64,000 nucleotides of DNA from Homalodisca vitripennis. Lineage: Eukaryota; Arthropoda; Insecta; Hemiptera; Cicadellidae. Below are positions 1-12,401 of this stretch, piece by piece. The notes under the pieces are model-generated. The model worked only from the letters and a program-made list of their open reading frames with translations. It did no database searches and was not told the origin of the DNA. The DNA lies in contig NC_060207.1 in assembly GCF_021130785.1 (NCBI RefSeq), positions 197,916,001 to 197,980,000 on the forward strand, given 5' to 3'. Positions within the stretch are counted from its first letter, which is position 1, and every line of letters starts with the position of its first letter. The translations under genes and the position numbers were made by a program.

Positions 1-84
1 GTAATTATATAAAAAGGTACAAGTTTATTTCTTGTTCAATACACATGTATTTCAATATTTATAGATGGGCTTCACATTTTAATT

Positions 85-302
85 TCAAAATGAAATGACT
101 TTATTTCTATCATATGTACAAAAGGGCGAAATTAGGGCCATGAGGCCCTGTCTTACAATTAACCCTAATACAATAATACTTAAGTCAAATGAAACTACTA
201 CACTAAAAAACAGTTTTAATAAATTAATGTCTTTTTAAGAATTTAATACACATACGTTCATACAGTACATTCATACACACATTCATTAGCACCCTAATCA
301 AA
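85..302 (-). mobile_element. 3' end of a degraded LINE (same family as 21.75-22.43 kb)
   Basis: Read on the minus strand, this stretch matches the 3' untranslated end of the LINE at 22,197-22,425: the same order of blocks, including a short imperfect palindrome (GGGCCTCATGGCCC here, GGGCCTTATGGCCC there) and the AATAAAGTCATTT tail. Only the 3' terminus is present, as expected for a 5'-truncated insertion. The clade is not resolvable from the UTR alone. Confidence 0.75.
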
Positions 303-1405
303 ACACATTAGCACATACGTAAAAAATATAAAAATATATTGGTTAATTTATGTATCACAACTTTATGTATTACATTAAAATAAAGTAACTTAACTAATAT
401 TTTGTTGAATGATGGTCAAGTTTAATTTGTCTAAATCTCGCAGGTGAAGCATTTACTTTGGTTAAAATTAAATGTTTTCAAATTAAGGGTATATTATCAT
501 TTAAACACATCAAAATGTATTATTCATATATTTTTATTTAGGTTTTCAACAGTTTACAAACTATTTATTTCTTCCTTTAATGCAAAACAATGACAATTCA
601 TTTTTAAGAAACAGATAAATAGCATTACCTAATTAAAATATGAAATAATAATCTCACTGTTTCCAGACCTCTGTTTTTTCACTTATTTACGGGAAATACA
701 CTTAGATTTAGTTTTATTTTTAATTCTCGTAACATAAAGCAGTTAGTTAAGTATACTCTGTTTATTTGGGTATGTCTAGGCTGGCAACAGCCTTTAACAA
801 CTAGGTATCACCAACAACTCCAACAGATATCTCCCGAGTAGATTAGATCTGTCAATCTACCTTCGCACACCGATATTACGACATTTGTAGTTAGTTAGTG
901 CTGCTCTTGGACATCAATACAATTTTCCAGATTTAAGATTTAAGATAAGTGACACATCGATTAACCCACTTCTTAGGAGGGTTTTCTATTTCATCTGTTT
1001 TTCTGTACGCAGGAGACTTCAAGAATTAAATATGTTGGAATTGTCCATGAAATTCAATTTAGGAAACTATTATATTGGGCAAGAATTTTGGTTGTTTGCT
1101 CCTTTTTAAGATGTTGATAGGTTTTTAGTGGCGTCCATTTATATTTTCGAAATTGAAAGATATGTCTTGTCTTACAAACCGATCACATATCATCAATTTA
1201 CAAGTAATAATAATTCTTACCAATTATTAGCCATTTTATGGTTTTATTTTAATTCATTTTTCAGTTTTATATATTTAGATATATTTAAATTACGAACATA
1301 TAATTACTCTTTGTTTGATTTATCTTATAATATCCATTTGTATTTAAATAATTAATTGTAATAATATTTATATTATTAAATAAAACCGTTTTAGAATGTA
1401 TTTAC

Positions 1406-4400
1406 CTTGAATATATTTAACGCTGACCCATGTAAACAAGACCATGCTGACGTGGTGATACAGGTGCAGGAACGTGATATGGGAATCTTTCTTCCTCAGC
1501 ACCATAAACATCTAGGATAAAACATATTAACATAATATAGTCTTTTCCAGATATTTTACTGTACTGTTTCGATACCCAAGGAGAAATAAACATTGTAATG
1601 TAAATAATCTGTATTGACATTCATTTAGTTTAGCTTAGTAGACAAATATTATTATAGATATGAAACATAAGAGTGAGTATAAGAGTTCACAATCTATTCA
1701 ATAAAATTGATAAATGTCAACACTAACTTTACAGGTGTGAAGGGATTGTAATGAGTGAACTTAGTAAACAACACAATATATTAATAGTGGCTCAATGTTA
1801 GCGAAGTGTATAATAAGTCAGGGTGAAATCTTGGTAATGCATTAAGTTTTAAAATTTAAAAGTATTATACTTTGCTCAGCTATCACTTAGGTTTCTGAAA
1901 AAAATCTTTTCCTATCAGTCTATCTGTTTGTTTATCTGCATGTTTTGTTTTTATTTCCCGCAGATTATCTTTAGAATGAATTGAGGTATTAACCATATCT
2001 TACGTAAGTGTCGTCGCATTTGATTATATTCCCTGTATATATTTTGGCTAAGCCCATACGTAAACTAATAATTCGCAGTATATTTCGAGAACGATTTTCA
2101 TATGTGAGCTTAAAACTTTCAATGAGACATTACGTGTTCCGGACACAGAATGAGTTCAAAGAATTGCATGCGTATTTATAGGATTTAATTGGGCGTCATC
2201 TAAGTATCACCAAGAGACTTTAGATTATCTTCTGTTTGCTTTGAGCTGCAAAAGATTTATTTTTACCTGATTATTTACCTCTTGGTGGTACTTCTCGAGA
2301 AAGAATTGAGTTAAAGACTCACTTTGTATACAACCTAATCACTACCTGTTACACGACAGATGCTGTGGCGTACTCCTAACTTCTTTAATATATAATTGGA
2401 ACATTGAGTTTCAGAATATTGATATTATTTTCTGATTCTATCTAAATATTAGTCATGTCTAATGAACTAACTTTCATAAAAAAATTGTTTGGTAATGAGT
2501 AAAAGAGTTTTAAGTATGAAATTACATTCTTTGACATTAATACATTTGACATGCTAAAAATTTATTTGATACATTATTTAAGTAATATTATCCTTTAAAA
2601 CATTGCATTAGAGAGGTATTGAATAGGATGATTCCAAAATGAAGTTAGAGCTTCTATTAAATATACCAAAATGGGGATGACTACATATGAGAAATGGTGA
2701 ATTAAAAGAGAAGTCAAGATTCCTCATTATTAGGCAACTTTCACCAAAACCTTTATGATCGTGATTTTATCAAAGGTACTATATTTAACTAAATATTTCA
2801 ATCATCCACCATTTTTAAACTTGATGTGATAACCTAATATTGATTTGTATATTTATTTAAGAAAGAAATATTATTAGTTCGGCAAAATGTTATATTGTTT
2901 TATACTGGCTTCCGAAATTAAAAATAAAATCTTTAATAACGCATATAGAAAATCAGAACATAAACTTTGCATTTTTGACCCAGACTTATGTTAAACAATT
3001 GCCTTGTCTCGACCAATGATTAAATTCCCTATGATAAGGTTACCTTAACAAACTACCAATGATAAGGTATCCTGAGAGTTTGTAATTATCCTGTGTGCTT
3101 AGAAAAACAATATCGCATATGCTGAATTGTTTATTAAAACAGCCGACACGCAAAGAAAAGGAAATAACACAAGCAATAAATACACTAAGCAGAATTTGTA
3201 TGAATTAATTATAATATCATGTAAGAAATAAAAAAATACTAATTTTTAACTAAACATTGTTGCAGACAGGATACAATAGTACCACACAACATAATTTTAC
3301 AAGCAATATATCTATTCAGTTTGCACTTACCGTGTCGAGCAAGTCAATAATTTTGGATACAAAATAACACCAGGAGTATATGTGAAACTGAAACAGAAAC
3401 AATACACAATAACGTTACAAACTGTGTATGGTGAAAATATTCTCCATTCTAGCAAAATGTAAAATGATATCTTTATTATGTATAGACAAATGTAATATGT
3501 ACCACTTGTGAATCGTATGCAATACAATCCATAACAAGTGGTTACACAACGCAATCTTTTTCAGTACATGTTATCCAAGTATGAGAGCGCTTACCGTGTA
3601 CCGAAGGTCATCAACCTTGGCCGGCCTACAGCTGTGGTTGACCATGTATTTAAAGGCGTCTGTGGTTGCTAACGTCTGAAAGTTACAAAAAAAAGAATCA
3701 TTAGTAAACAATGAATCTTCAAACTTTAATTTTATAGTAATAGTAACTTTTATTTTTATATTCATATATTTCTCCTGCTATTACATTTTAAGATTAAGAT
3801 TTAAATAGTTATTACCAGTGTATAACGCCATACAAATGTTTATATTTTACAGTACCATTGTCAACTAACTTTTTGTTTTTTCTGTGTTGCAGTGTTTTTT
3901 TTAACAACTCACTACAGATTAAAACGTGATAAAGTTATTTGAAATTTCTTAAATGATATTTATCTAAAAACAAAATAAAATTGCTTCGGAGAAATTGATT
4001 AAAAGTAAGTCACATACATTTGTACTTCTAATTTAAGAAGTGATTACTGAACATTAAATAAGGATTAGGTCTAAGGTTTTAGTAATATGCTCAAACTATT
4101 TAGTAAATAAATAAGGGTATATTCTTGGAACCAACCATATACAACATCCAACAGTTGAATAAGACCTGGAAAACGTTATATATCATCATGGTTTTGCGTA
4201 GCTGCAGCGGCTTCCGACCAGCCATGAGCCGTGGACCCACGTACAGCACCAAGACGAGGTAGACGAGGACTGTGGCGAGAGCTGGCATCGGCGAGCTCAC
4301 CAGTATCCAACTGCTCGTTACATCTTCTGCAACAGGGAGAATATTGATGTGGTGAGCAGGAGGTTGTAATAGAAAAGGACTATAGCGAGAGCTGGCATCG

Positions 4401-7400
4401 GCGAGCTCACCAGTATCCAACTGCTCGTTACATCCTCTGCAACACGTAGAATATTGCTGTGGTGAGCAGGAGGTTGTAATAGATAAGAATTGTGGCGAGA
4501 GCTGGCATCGGCGAGCTCACCAGTATCCAACTGCTCGTTACATCTTCTGCAACAAGGAGAATATTGCTGTGGTGAGCAGGAGGTTGTAATAGAAAAGGAC
4601 TATAGCGAGAGCTGGCATCGGCGAGCTCACCAGTATCCAACTGCTCGTTAAATCCTCTGCAACACGTAGAATATTGCTGTGGTGAGCAGGAGGTTGTAAT
4701 AGACAAGGATTGTGGCGAGGGCTGGCATCGGCGAGCTCACCAGTATCCAACTGCACGGTAAATCCTCTGCAACAGGTAGAATATTGCTGTGGTGAGCAGG
4801 AGGTTGTAATGGACAATGATTGTGGCGAGAGCTGGCATCGGCGAGCTCACCAGTATCCAACTGCTCGGTAAATCCTCTGCAACAGGTAGAATATTGCTGT
4901 GGTGAGCAGGAGGTTGTAATAGACAAGAAATGTGGCGAGAGCTGGCATCGGCGAGCTCACCAGTATCCTACTGCTCGTTACATCTTCTGCAACAGGGAGA
5001 ATATTGCTGTGGTGAGCAGGAGGTTGTAATAGAAAAGGACTATAGCGAGAGCTGGCATCGGCGAGCTCACCAGTATCCAACTGCTCGTTACTTCCTCTGC
5101 AACAGGTAGAATATTGCTGTGGTGAGCAGGAGGTTGTAATAGACAAGGATTGTGTCGAGACCTGGCATCGGCGAGCTCACCAGTATCCAACTGCTCGTTA
5201 CATCTTCTGAAACAGGTAGAATATTGCTGTGGTGAGCAGGAGGTTGTAATGGACAATGATTGTGGCGAGAGCTGGCATCGGCGAGCTCACCAGTATCCTA
5301 CTGCTCGTTACATCCTCTGCAACAGGTAGAATATTGCTGTGGTGAGCAGGAGGTTGTAATAGACAAGGATTGTGGCGAGAGCTGGCATCGGCGAGCTCAC
5401 CAGTATCCAACTGCTCGTTACATCCTCTGCAACAGGTAGAATATTGCTGTGGTGAGCAGGAGGTTGTAATAGACAAGGATTGTGGCGAGAGCTGGCATCG
5501 GCGAGCTCACCAGTATCCAACTGCTCGTTACATCCTCTGCAACAGGTAGAATATTGCTGTGGTGGAGCAGGAGGTTGTAATAGACAAGGATTGTGGCGAG
5601 GGCTGGCATCGGCGAGCTCACCAGTATCCAACTGCTCGGTAAATCCTCTGCAACAGGTAGAATATTGCTGTGGTGAGCAGGAGGTTGTAATAGACAAGGA
5701 TTGTGGCGAGAGCTGGCTGGCATCGGCGAGCTCACCGGTATCCAACTGCTCGTTACATCATCTGCAACAGGTAGAATATTGCTGTGGTGAGCAGGAGGTT
5801 GTAATGGACAAAGTTTGTGGCGAGAGCTGGCATCGACGAGCTCACCGGTATCCTACTGCTCGTTACTTCCTCTGCAACAGGTAGACTATTGCTCTGGTAA
5901 GCAGGATGTTGTACGAGACAAGGATTGTGGCTATAGCTTGTATTGGCGAGCTCACCACCATCCAGCTGCTTGTTATATCCTCTGCAACAGGAATAAAATT
6001 ACTATGGGGGGCCCAAAAGATTGAAAGAGAAAAGGGCTTTGACGAGGGCCAGTATTGACAGGCTCACAAGTATCCAGCAATAGGTAGAATAAAACTGTGG
6101 TAAGCAAGAGGTTATAAGAAACAAGGATTGTGGATATAGCTGGTATTTACGTCTTCCTCCACCATCCAACTGCTTCTTATATCCTCTGCAACAGGTACAT
6201 AATTACTAAGGTGGGCCAGAGAGATTTAAAGTGAAAAAAGCCTTGACGAGGGCCAGTATTGATGTTCTCACTAGTATCCAACTGCTTTTAAATCCTCTGC
6301 AACATTAGAACATTACTTGGGGAGTAAGGGTTTGGGAGAGACAAGAGCTTTGGAGAGAGTCGGTATTTACATGCTCAGTAGTATCCAACTGCTTTTACAT
6401 CCTCTACAACTGTAGAAAATTATTTGAGGAGCAGGTGATTGGGAGATACCTTTTCCCCCTTTTCTGCTTTATTTTATTCATTTGTGTGTGAACTAATACC
6501 TCCCCAAACTTGACGAAGAAAATGGATTCCAATCGTCGAAACGTTTTCTTATCCCTTTCTGTAACAAATAACGATGGCAAATGCCTGAAATCCTGCTTTA
6601 CAATCAAATCTTCTATCGTCAATAACAGTTTAATAAAAGAATATTTAACCTGTTACACACATAATTACAAGCAATTTCTTTAATCGGTAAGACAGAACAT
6701 TCTCAATAGTCAAATAGCATTACAGTGAATAAGTAGCGAACATGTAGTGACATGCAGTTACATGACGAAAGTTTTGGCGGTAGCACAGCGCGCGCCGCTC
6801 GTCATATCAAAACAGAATCTTGTCGCTAAAAATAAAATAACCTGTTGAATAAAAAGCAATTCGCCGTTTTAATCGGTTGTTTTTATAGTAAGTCAATATT
6901 ATTCAGTTAGATGAAGCAATTGATATAAAATACGTGGGTTTCTTGTTGTACTTTTATTTTATTGTATTAAAAAAAAACAATAACATTGAGAGCCAAGTAC
7001 CAAAATAATATGAACTTGCGAAAGGAATTAAAGTTAAAAATAAATAGTTTACTAGAACCGAAGTAAATATTACCCAAAATCTGTATTCAATGAGCTTACC
7101 TTTTTTATCATAAATACATAGAAAATTATTATGTTGTAAATCAAACCCTTGCTCACAGTAAATAATATTTACCAACATGTCCTAAATAGCGATTGTTCAC
7201 TTAATGTGACATATTTATTCTATATTTATTTCAAATTCAAAGCCCAAAATACAACAACACACTATTAAAATGTCATCCACCATGGAACAACGCCAATCAA
7301 TTAAAAAGTATAGACCAGTTTGAATAAAACTTTTCAAGATCTACAAAATCTTCGTGAACAAAAATAGGTTTCGGCGAACCTCCCGCGAAATTCTCGCGAT

Positions 7401-9691
7401 CCTATCAACGTCACTTCGTCATTACATCACGCCCCCAACAGACTTGAGAAACCTGTGCTCGCGAACGGTTTGGGAACCGTTTGCGAACAGTTTGGTTCGT
7501 AGGTCTGAACAAATATGACTGGATGAGAAAAAATAATTTATTACGAAAACGTACAATCGATTAAAGGTAGGTTGTTCTAATCACACATCGCCGTTGAGAC
7601 CCGCCGCTCCCTAATGGACCAACAGCTTTATACCAAGTTAAGATATGTACACCAGGTGGACGTGTTTGCGTAATAGAGGTCTGGCTAGGATCATGGACTG
7701 ACTGCATGTCACTAAATCGTATTTAGCACATTGCAGTCTCCTACGTATTTGTAAGTAAGCTTTGCTAAATTCGGAAAACAATATTTCTGCAACATCCATC
7801 TTGTCCAGTTTCAGAATCCATAAAAATGCTTACATTGAAATGGAACTTACAAAGGCCGGTAACGTCGGACGGTTTCCTTTGTTCCGTTTAATTTGGTTCT
7901 AAGCATTCTTGAAGAAAGGTCTGGGCATTAAGGCAGGGGCAGTAATGTGTATATTTATCCAGCTAATAAAAGCATAAAAGCCTAATAATTAGTTGAATTT
8001 TAATGGCATTGATGTGTAGTTTTTTCAAATGTCTAAACGCTCGTGGGATTCCATGATTTTGACAGATGGAGCTGCCTGGGTGATAAAGTTTGCGGGATAA
8101 GATCGAATACGTCTACGTAAGCTTCATCACTGTACTCATTCTCATTCGACCATTTAGTTTTGTGTTTCATGTTCACATTTATTTGGATTTTCTTGTCTAC
8201 CTTCAATATGCAGTGTTATTATTAAAATATTTCTTCATAAACCCTTAGTCAAAGAGAATAAAATATACACTCACAATAAGTTTACGAAATCTTGCACATG
8301 TGAGATATATAAAGATATTACTTATAATTCCCCATTGAGTTTTAGCGGTGACGATATACTTGGTAACATATTTAGTGAATATTATGGTCAGGACTCAACG
8401 TCTTTTATATATTTTACAAAAAAAGCCAATCGTTCAAATCTTGTTTGAATGAAATTAATTTGATTATAAGATATGTTTCTGAAATAAATTGCTATGTTTC
8501 ATTAACCTTCAAATACTTTTGATGAAAAAAAGTAATAATTTGCATTAAGGTTAGCAAAATCATTTTATATCGGAACATGAAACTTTAATTCATCCAGGAA
8601 ACAAAATAAAAAAATTAAAACTTTCCATTTTAAGGTACTCAATACAATTTTGATTAGAATATAGTTAATTCCTGATGTTTGAAATGGTGTATTTTTCAAC
8701 CGACGCCTGCTCTTAATTTAAAAAATCTTAGTGAATAAAAATCTGTTATCTTTATTTGTATAAATTATTTTCATTATAACTTGTCAATTTATAACAAATT
8801 GTAAAAAAAACCTTCTATATATTTTTCTAATCTAATAGGATAAGAGAAAAGACCAATTGATTGTGTATCCAGCACTTACCATAATTAATACTTAATATTT
8901 AAAAAAAATGATTAGGTGCCAGTTGCTTTTCGCGGATCTGCCGCAATGGCGATGAATGGATGAACTTTAAATAACATAGCTAAATTAGGAAATTCAGCGG
9001 TACGAGCAAACCATCCATGAACGCAACGTTGTGCTCTCATACCTAGTATACCCATTACACACAACAACGCAATTCCGTAAGCGTGGAACGGCCAGTTTTA
9101 AAATCTTATTGGCAATTAAAACTACACTATGAGTCTTGACTATTTCTATAGATCGCGATTTAAAGAACTGTTCCAGGAGCTATCTGTTGTGTCCAGACTA
9201 TAGGAAAATCTATATGGGAACGGAATTTCAGGTTTTCCCTTTTCTTTGGAGAAGGTGGTGACGCAGTTGTCTTTAGTCGAGCTGTGGTTGATATATTTAA
9301 AAGCAAATTTACACTGGATCCACTACTATAATTTATTTCAATAAAAAAGTTTGAAACTGGCACTAATTGGTTCCACGTTAGGCTCACTTTTGAGTTCTTA
9401 TAAAAGGAAATAAATCTACCTCGTGATCCACTATTATGTGGATTCTCGTGGGTCCTGGGCTGGTCAGTCGGAAATAACCAGTAAGCGGAACTCCATTACA
9501 ATGCCCAATTATTTAAATAATTTCATCGCGGAGACTATGTTTTGACTCGATGTGAACCGGAAAACTAAGGTGTTGGTAAAAACTGGAGTTCTCACCTACT
9601 TATACCTATTCACGAGTTTTTTAGGTTACTATGAACATTTTATAGCTTTGATTTAGATTAATTACAATCTGTTACCGATTACAAATTGTGA

Positions 9692-9765
<74 letters not shown>

Positions 9766-10770
9766 TAGATATTCATTAGGGACGAAATTTTATTAAATTT
9801 GGCTAAAAAGGTTTTGATTGTGTTGGATGGAATTTAGGAAACAATAACTTTAATTTAACGAATACATGTATATATTATAATGTGTAATTACTTATGCAAT
9901 ATTTTTTTTAATTAAACTGATATTTCAATATTTATGATCAATGGATGATACGTATAGCCCTAATACAACTTTCAATTGTGTATTCTAAGACTAAGAGATC
10001 AATACCCGTATATTGCCAATTTGCCTTTACATTTAGGACAGCTACTTTGATGTTACAGTAAACTATGTGAGTAATTTCTCATAATATATTTTAATGACTC
10101 GTTTTGATCACAACAGTTATAAAGTTGAACGGATGTGCGTTCAATTTAAGTTTTTTAAGTACCCTGAACCGAAATGCAATATATTTTTAAAATGTGGTAT
10201 TTATTCTGTAGTCTACTTCGTGTCGGGGAGGGAGTGAGTGAGCAAGTGATCTAAACATTTTTTTGATTTGGTAATATTTTTAAATATTAATATTACTTTC
10301 ACTTTAGTAAAGTATTGACTGGTTTATAAATTTGTTATTGGCAAAGTCTAACCTAACTAAAACATGTTGTATGTTATGGATCAAGGTTGTATGAGTATAT
10401 TTAACTGGTCATTTAGTATTTTATTTAAAACTCAAGGTTATTTTTTAGTATATTTTAATTAGCACTAAATTACATATGGTACCGATTTACACTAAATCTA
10501 TGGTGATCACTTTTAAACTATAACTGAATACAGGATATAAGGAGATATGTTGTGTTTTAAGGCAGATTTAATTTTAAAGCATTCATTTAAATAATCAGTT
10601 CACTTTACCGCACTGCTGTATTACATTTGAGAAGTTTATTACATTTGAACGTTTTTTACATTAAAATTTCTACTATAACACATTGACTTACCTTTGTAGT
10701 AGGCAATCTCGTAGGACCCCTCCTGCAACTCCTCCGTCACCACACTTTCAACCGAAGAGTTGTCAATCAT
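1406..10770 (-). CDS. ELO-A: very-long-chain fatty acid elongase (ELOVL family), 3' end beyond the window
   Basis: ER membrane condensing enzyme that adds two carbons from malonyl-CoA to long acyl-CoAs. Coding exons in transcript order: 10692-10770, 4136-4326, 3595-3675, 3331-3387, 1406-1511; two more are expected left of the window. Exon 1 (79 nt) ends in phase 1 at GTAAGT. Exon 2 encodes TM1 and the family block GPRLMAGRKPLQLRKTMMIY. Exon 3 has NHSCRP. Exon 4 ends in IIDLLDT. Exon 5 holds FMVLRKK and the catalytic HLYHH box. Phases and lengths match ELO-B. The conserved DW of exon 2 (SDW in ELO-B, KDW in ELO-C) is SSW here. The start was chosen because its 79-nt length and phase equal those of ELO-B exon 1 and it lies beside a GC-rich 5' region. 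Another 79-nt candidate first exon lies at 7100-7178. Intron 1 holds the 110-bp array; intron 4 (1512-3330) shows nothing else. Confidence 0.85.
4270..6420 (-). repeat. 110-bp minisatellite built from the ELO-A intron 1 / exon 2 boundary
   Basis: About 20 head-to-tail units. Fifteen are well preserved, with equivalent points at 4281, 4391, 4501, 4611, 4721, 4831, 4941, 5051, 5161, 5271, 5381, 5491, 5602, 5712 and 5826; five decayed units follow at roughly 5936, 6047, 6140, 6250 and 6358. The unit at 4281 is the real exon 2. On the minus strand each unit holds about 38 nt of intron end with the acceptor CTGTTGCAG, then about 70 nt of exon coding VTSSWILVSSPMPALA. Each also contains a donor-like CTG/GTGAGC 26 nt after the acceptor. 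Since 110 is not a multiple of 3, successive units read in different frames, giving stop-poor open stretches in all three frames that are not genes. Divergence rises with distance from the exon, pointing to growth or homogenisation at the exon end. Confidence 0.95.
6430..9240. other. ELO-A intron 1 sequence without recognised genes
   Basis: Mostly unique AT-rich sequence apart from the exon candidate at 7100-7178. A GC-richer patch at about 7370-7510 carries short palindromes, among them AACGGTT-TGGG-AACCGTT at 7461-7485 and CGCGA-AATTC-TCGCG just before it. This may be the debris of a DNA transposon, but no transposase frame or terminal repeats were seen. Confidence 0.4.
7100..7178 (-). other. 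Possible alternative first coding exon of ELO-A
   Basis: An ATG at 7178 opens 26 codons that end in GAT AAA AAA G before a GTAAGC donor. The 79-nt length and phase 1 equal those of the exon 1 calls at 10692-10770 and 37471-37549, so it would splice in frame to ELO-A exon 2. Its composition is AT-rich like the surrounding intron, and the predicted peptide has no family motif, so chance is a real possibility. Confidence 0.25.
9250..9315 (-). pseudogene. Possible decayed copy of ELO exon 3
   Basis: Read on the minus strand, a ~30-nt block reads AFKYI-NHSS, against AFKYMVNHSC in ELO-A exon 3. Apart from a 3-nt gap, nearly all bases agree. The flanks lack a clean acceptor or donor, and neighbouring elongase exons were not found. 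It could be a relic of another family copy or a partial duplication; similarity by chance is less likely but not excluded. Confidence 0.3.
9692..9763. repeat. (GC)n(AC)n microsatellite
   Basis: A short GC dinucleotide run passes into about 31 uninterrupted CA units. It lies in the large first intron of ELO-A. Confidence 0.98.
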
Positions 10771-11060
10771 CGCACTTCAACCGTCCCTTACGCCAGTTCT
10801 TGCGCCGATTGCCCAAACACTACGGACTCCAAACCTCGCAGCGGTGTCCCGGCGCAGTGAACCTCTCACGGTACCGACAAATCTCCAGCCTTCACGCTCA
10901 ACCACACCGACTCAACTGGTGAAGAGATGTTATCGTTGCCTCTAGCTGCACGAATCTCAGCCGCGCGTACACTATCAGGAAGTGACAAACGGTTGCGCCG
11001 CAAAAAAGTAGGAACAAGAGGCCCAACCTTGGCTCCGTACCAGTCTTCTTTTTCGGCAAG
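10690..11060 (-). promoter_or_regulatory. GC-rich 5' region of ELO-A (exon 1, putative 5' UTR and promoter)
   Basis: A sharply GC- and CpG-richer island in AT-rich surroundings. It contains the ELO-A start codon (10770) and extends upstream on the minus strand to about 11,060. No clear TATA box was recognised. The GC rise coinciding with the first coding exon supports placing the promoter here. This is an inference from composition and position. Confidence 0.5.
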
Positions 11061-11068
11061 AGTTCACT

Positions 11069-11091
11069 TTTTTGTGTTCAGAACACAAAAA
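11069..11091. repeat. Perfect 11-bp-arm palindrome upstream of ELO-A
   Basis: TTTTTGTGTTC, one A, then GAACACAAAAA. It lies about 300 bp upstream of the ELO-A start codon. The core GTGTTC-A-GAACAC has the dyad form of a dimeric transcription-factor site. It does not fit the ecdysone-receptor IR1 half-site, and no factor is proposed. Confidence 0.8.
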
Positions 11092-12330
11092 CTGGTTGTG
11101 ATAAAAACAGTTTTGAGCATCAGAAAACGCCTTTTAATTGGTTGATATTTATTTTCTTTTTCTACATTTGTAAGGTAAAAAGTGAATCTGAGTGGTGACA
11201 ATGACGGAACCTTGAGTTTGCCATAAAACGTAAAAATCCTTGCGAATTTCAACCTCGAGTAGATGTGCAAAATATTTGGCAAAATATGTTTTTCAACCAA
11301 TTTCAAGAACAGGATTCATTGCTTTCGAGTTCCTAATGTGGCTACAGAACCTTTACGTATAAAAACTTTACTTTCACTATTTGTAATGAGTATCTTAGTT
11401 GGATAGACATTTAGATATTGTAATTAGTTTAATCATCATTCTGGTACTTGGACTAATCCATTTATAATGTTAATATCGACATTAATAAAATTACTATCAA
11501 AATTAGTAAAAGTAAATTTCTATATTTTATTATATTATTTATTAACAAATACTTAATAATATGTTTTTCGAAAAAGATTTGAACTAAATTACATTATATC
11601 TTGATAACTCAAAAGTTAATTAGGTTGTGGAGAACACATTATTAATGGGTCAATAGGTTCTATGAAATTATTATGCCGTGCCATCATATCGTTACAGTTC
11701 AACATAATGAGAAGATTGTTGTAGTCTATGAATAATAAACGGAACTGCGGTTTTTTATATTAAATACCCGTTGTACCTATGACGTAATTCAGGTACATGA
11801 CTCCCCCCAACCAGATGTGTTTCAAAAATGTTTTATGTGAGAAGGCGCATTATTTAAATTGTATTAGAAAAATTCAGGTGGGCAACAATAATAAACACTT
11901 TCTATGGACACTTAAGTATTAATTAATGAGATAAGAAATGTTTATTCCATCATGAACAAATGATGGGCGAGTAATATGCTGTTTTTATACTAAATATCTT
12001 TAGAGCATTATATTTTACTAAATAATTCATCAAACTACTTGAAACCAATGTAATTTCTATTACTTATATTTATTTCTCATACAGGGTAGCACACTATAAT
12101 ACGGAATCATACCTTGCGTAGAATTTTATAAATACAACGTTGTAATTATTAAAAAAATGACTAATTAGGTACTAAGACTAAGGGCGTTATTAGTTTTTAA
12201 ACACTATCTGATGTTTTGTGAAATAATATAACAATAGTATAAGGTCACATTGTAACAGGTTATCACATCTACAATACAACTTTGTAACATCAATTTGCAG
12301 TATAAAAAATGACCAGAAAGTTGATATAAA

Positions 12331-12401
12331 CAGAGATTTTAATAAATAATCAGAATTTTAATAAATAATCAGAATTTTAATAAATAATCAGAAATTTTTA
12401 T
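12331..12401. repeat. Short tandem repeat, 19-20-bp unit, about 3.5 copies
   Basis: Unit CAGAATTTTAATAAATAAT. The first copy has one extra base and the last is partial. Confidence 0.9.

Noticed and set aside
4270..6024. Many overlapping open frames of 70-145 codons on both strands
   Set aside because: They are by-products of the 110-bp array, whose units have one stop each and rotate through all frames. None is flanked by independent coding evidence.
4270..6420. CRISPR-like repeat array
   Set aside because: Units are contiguous 110-bp copies without unique spacers, in an insect-type intron.
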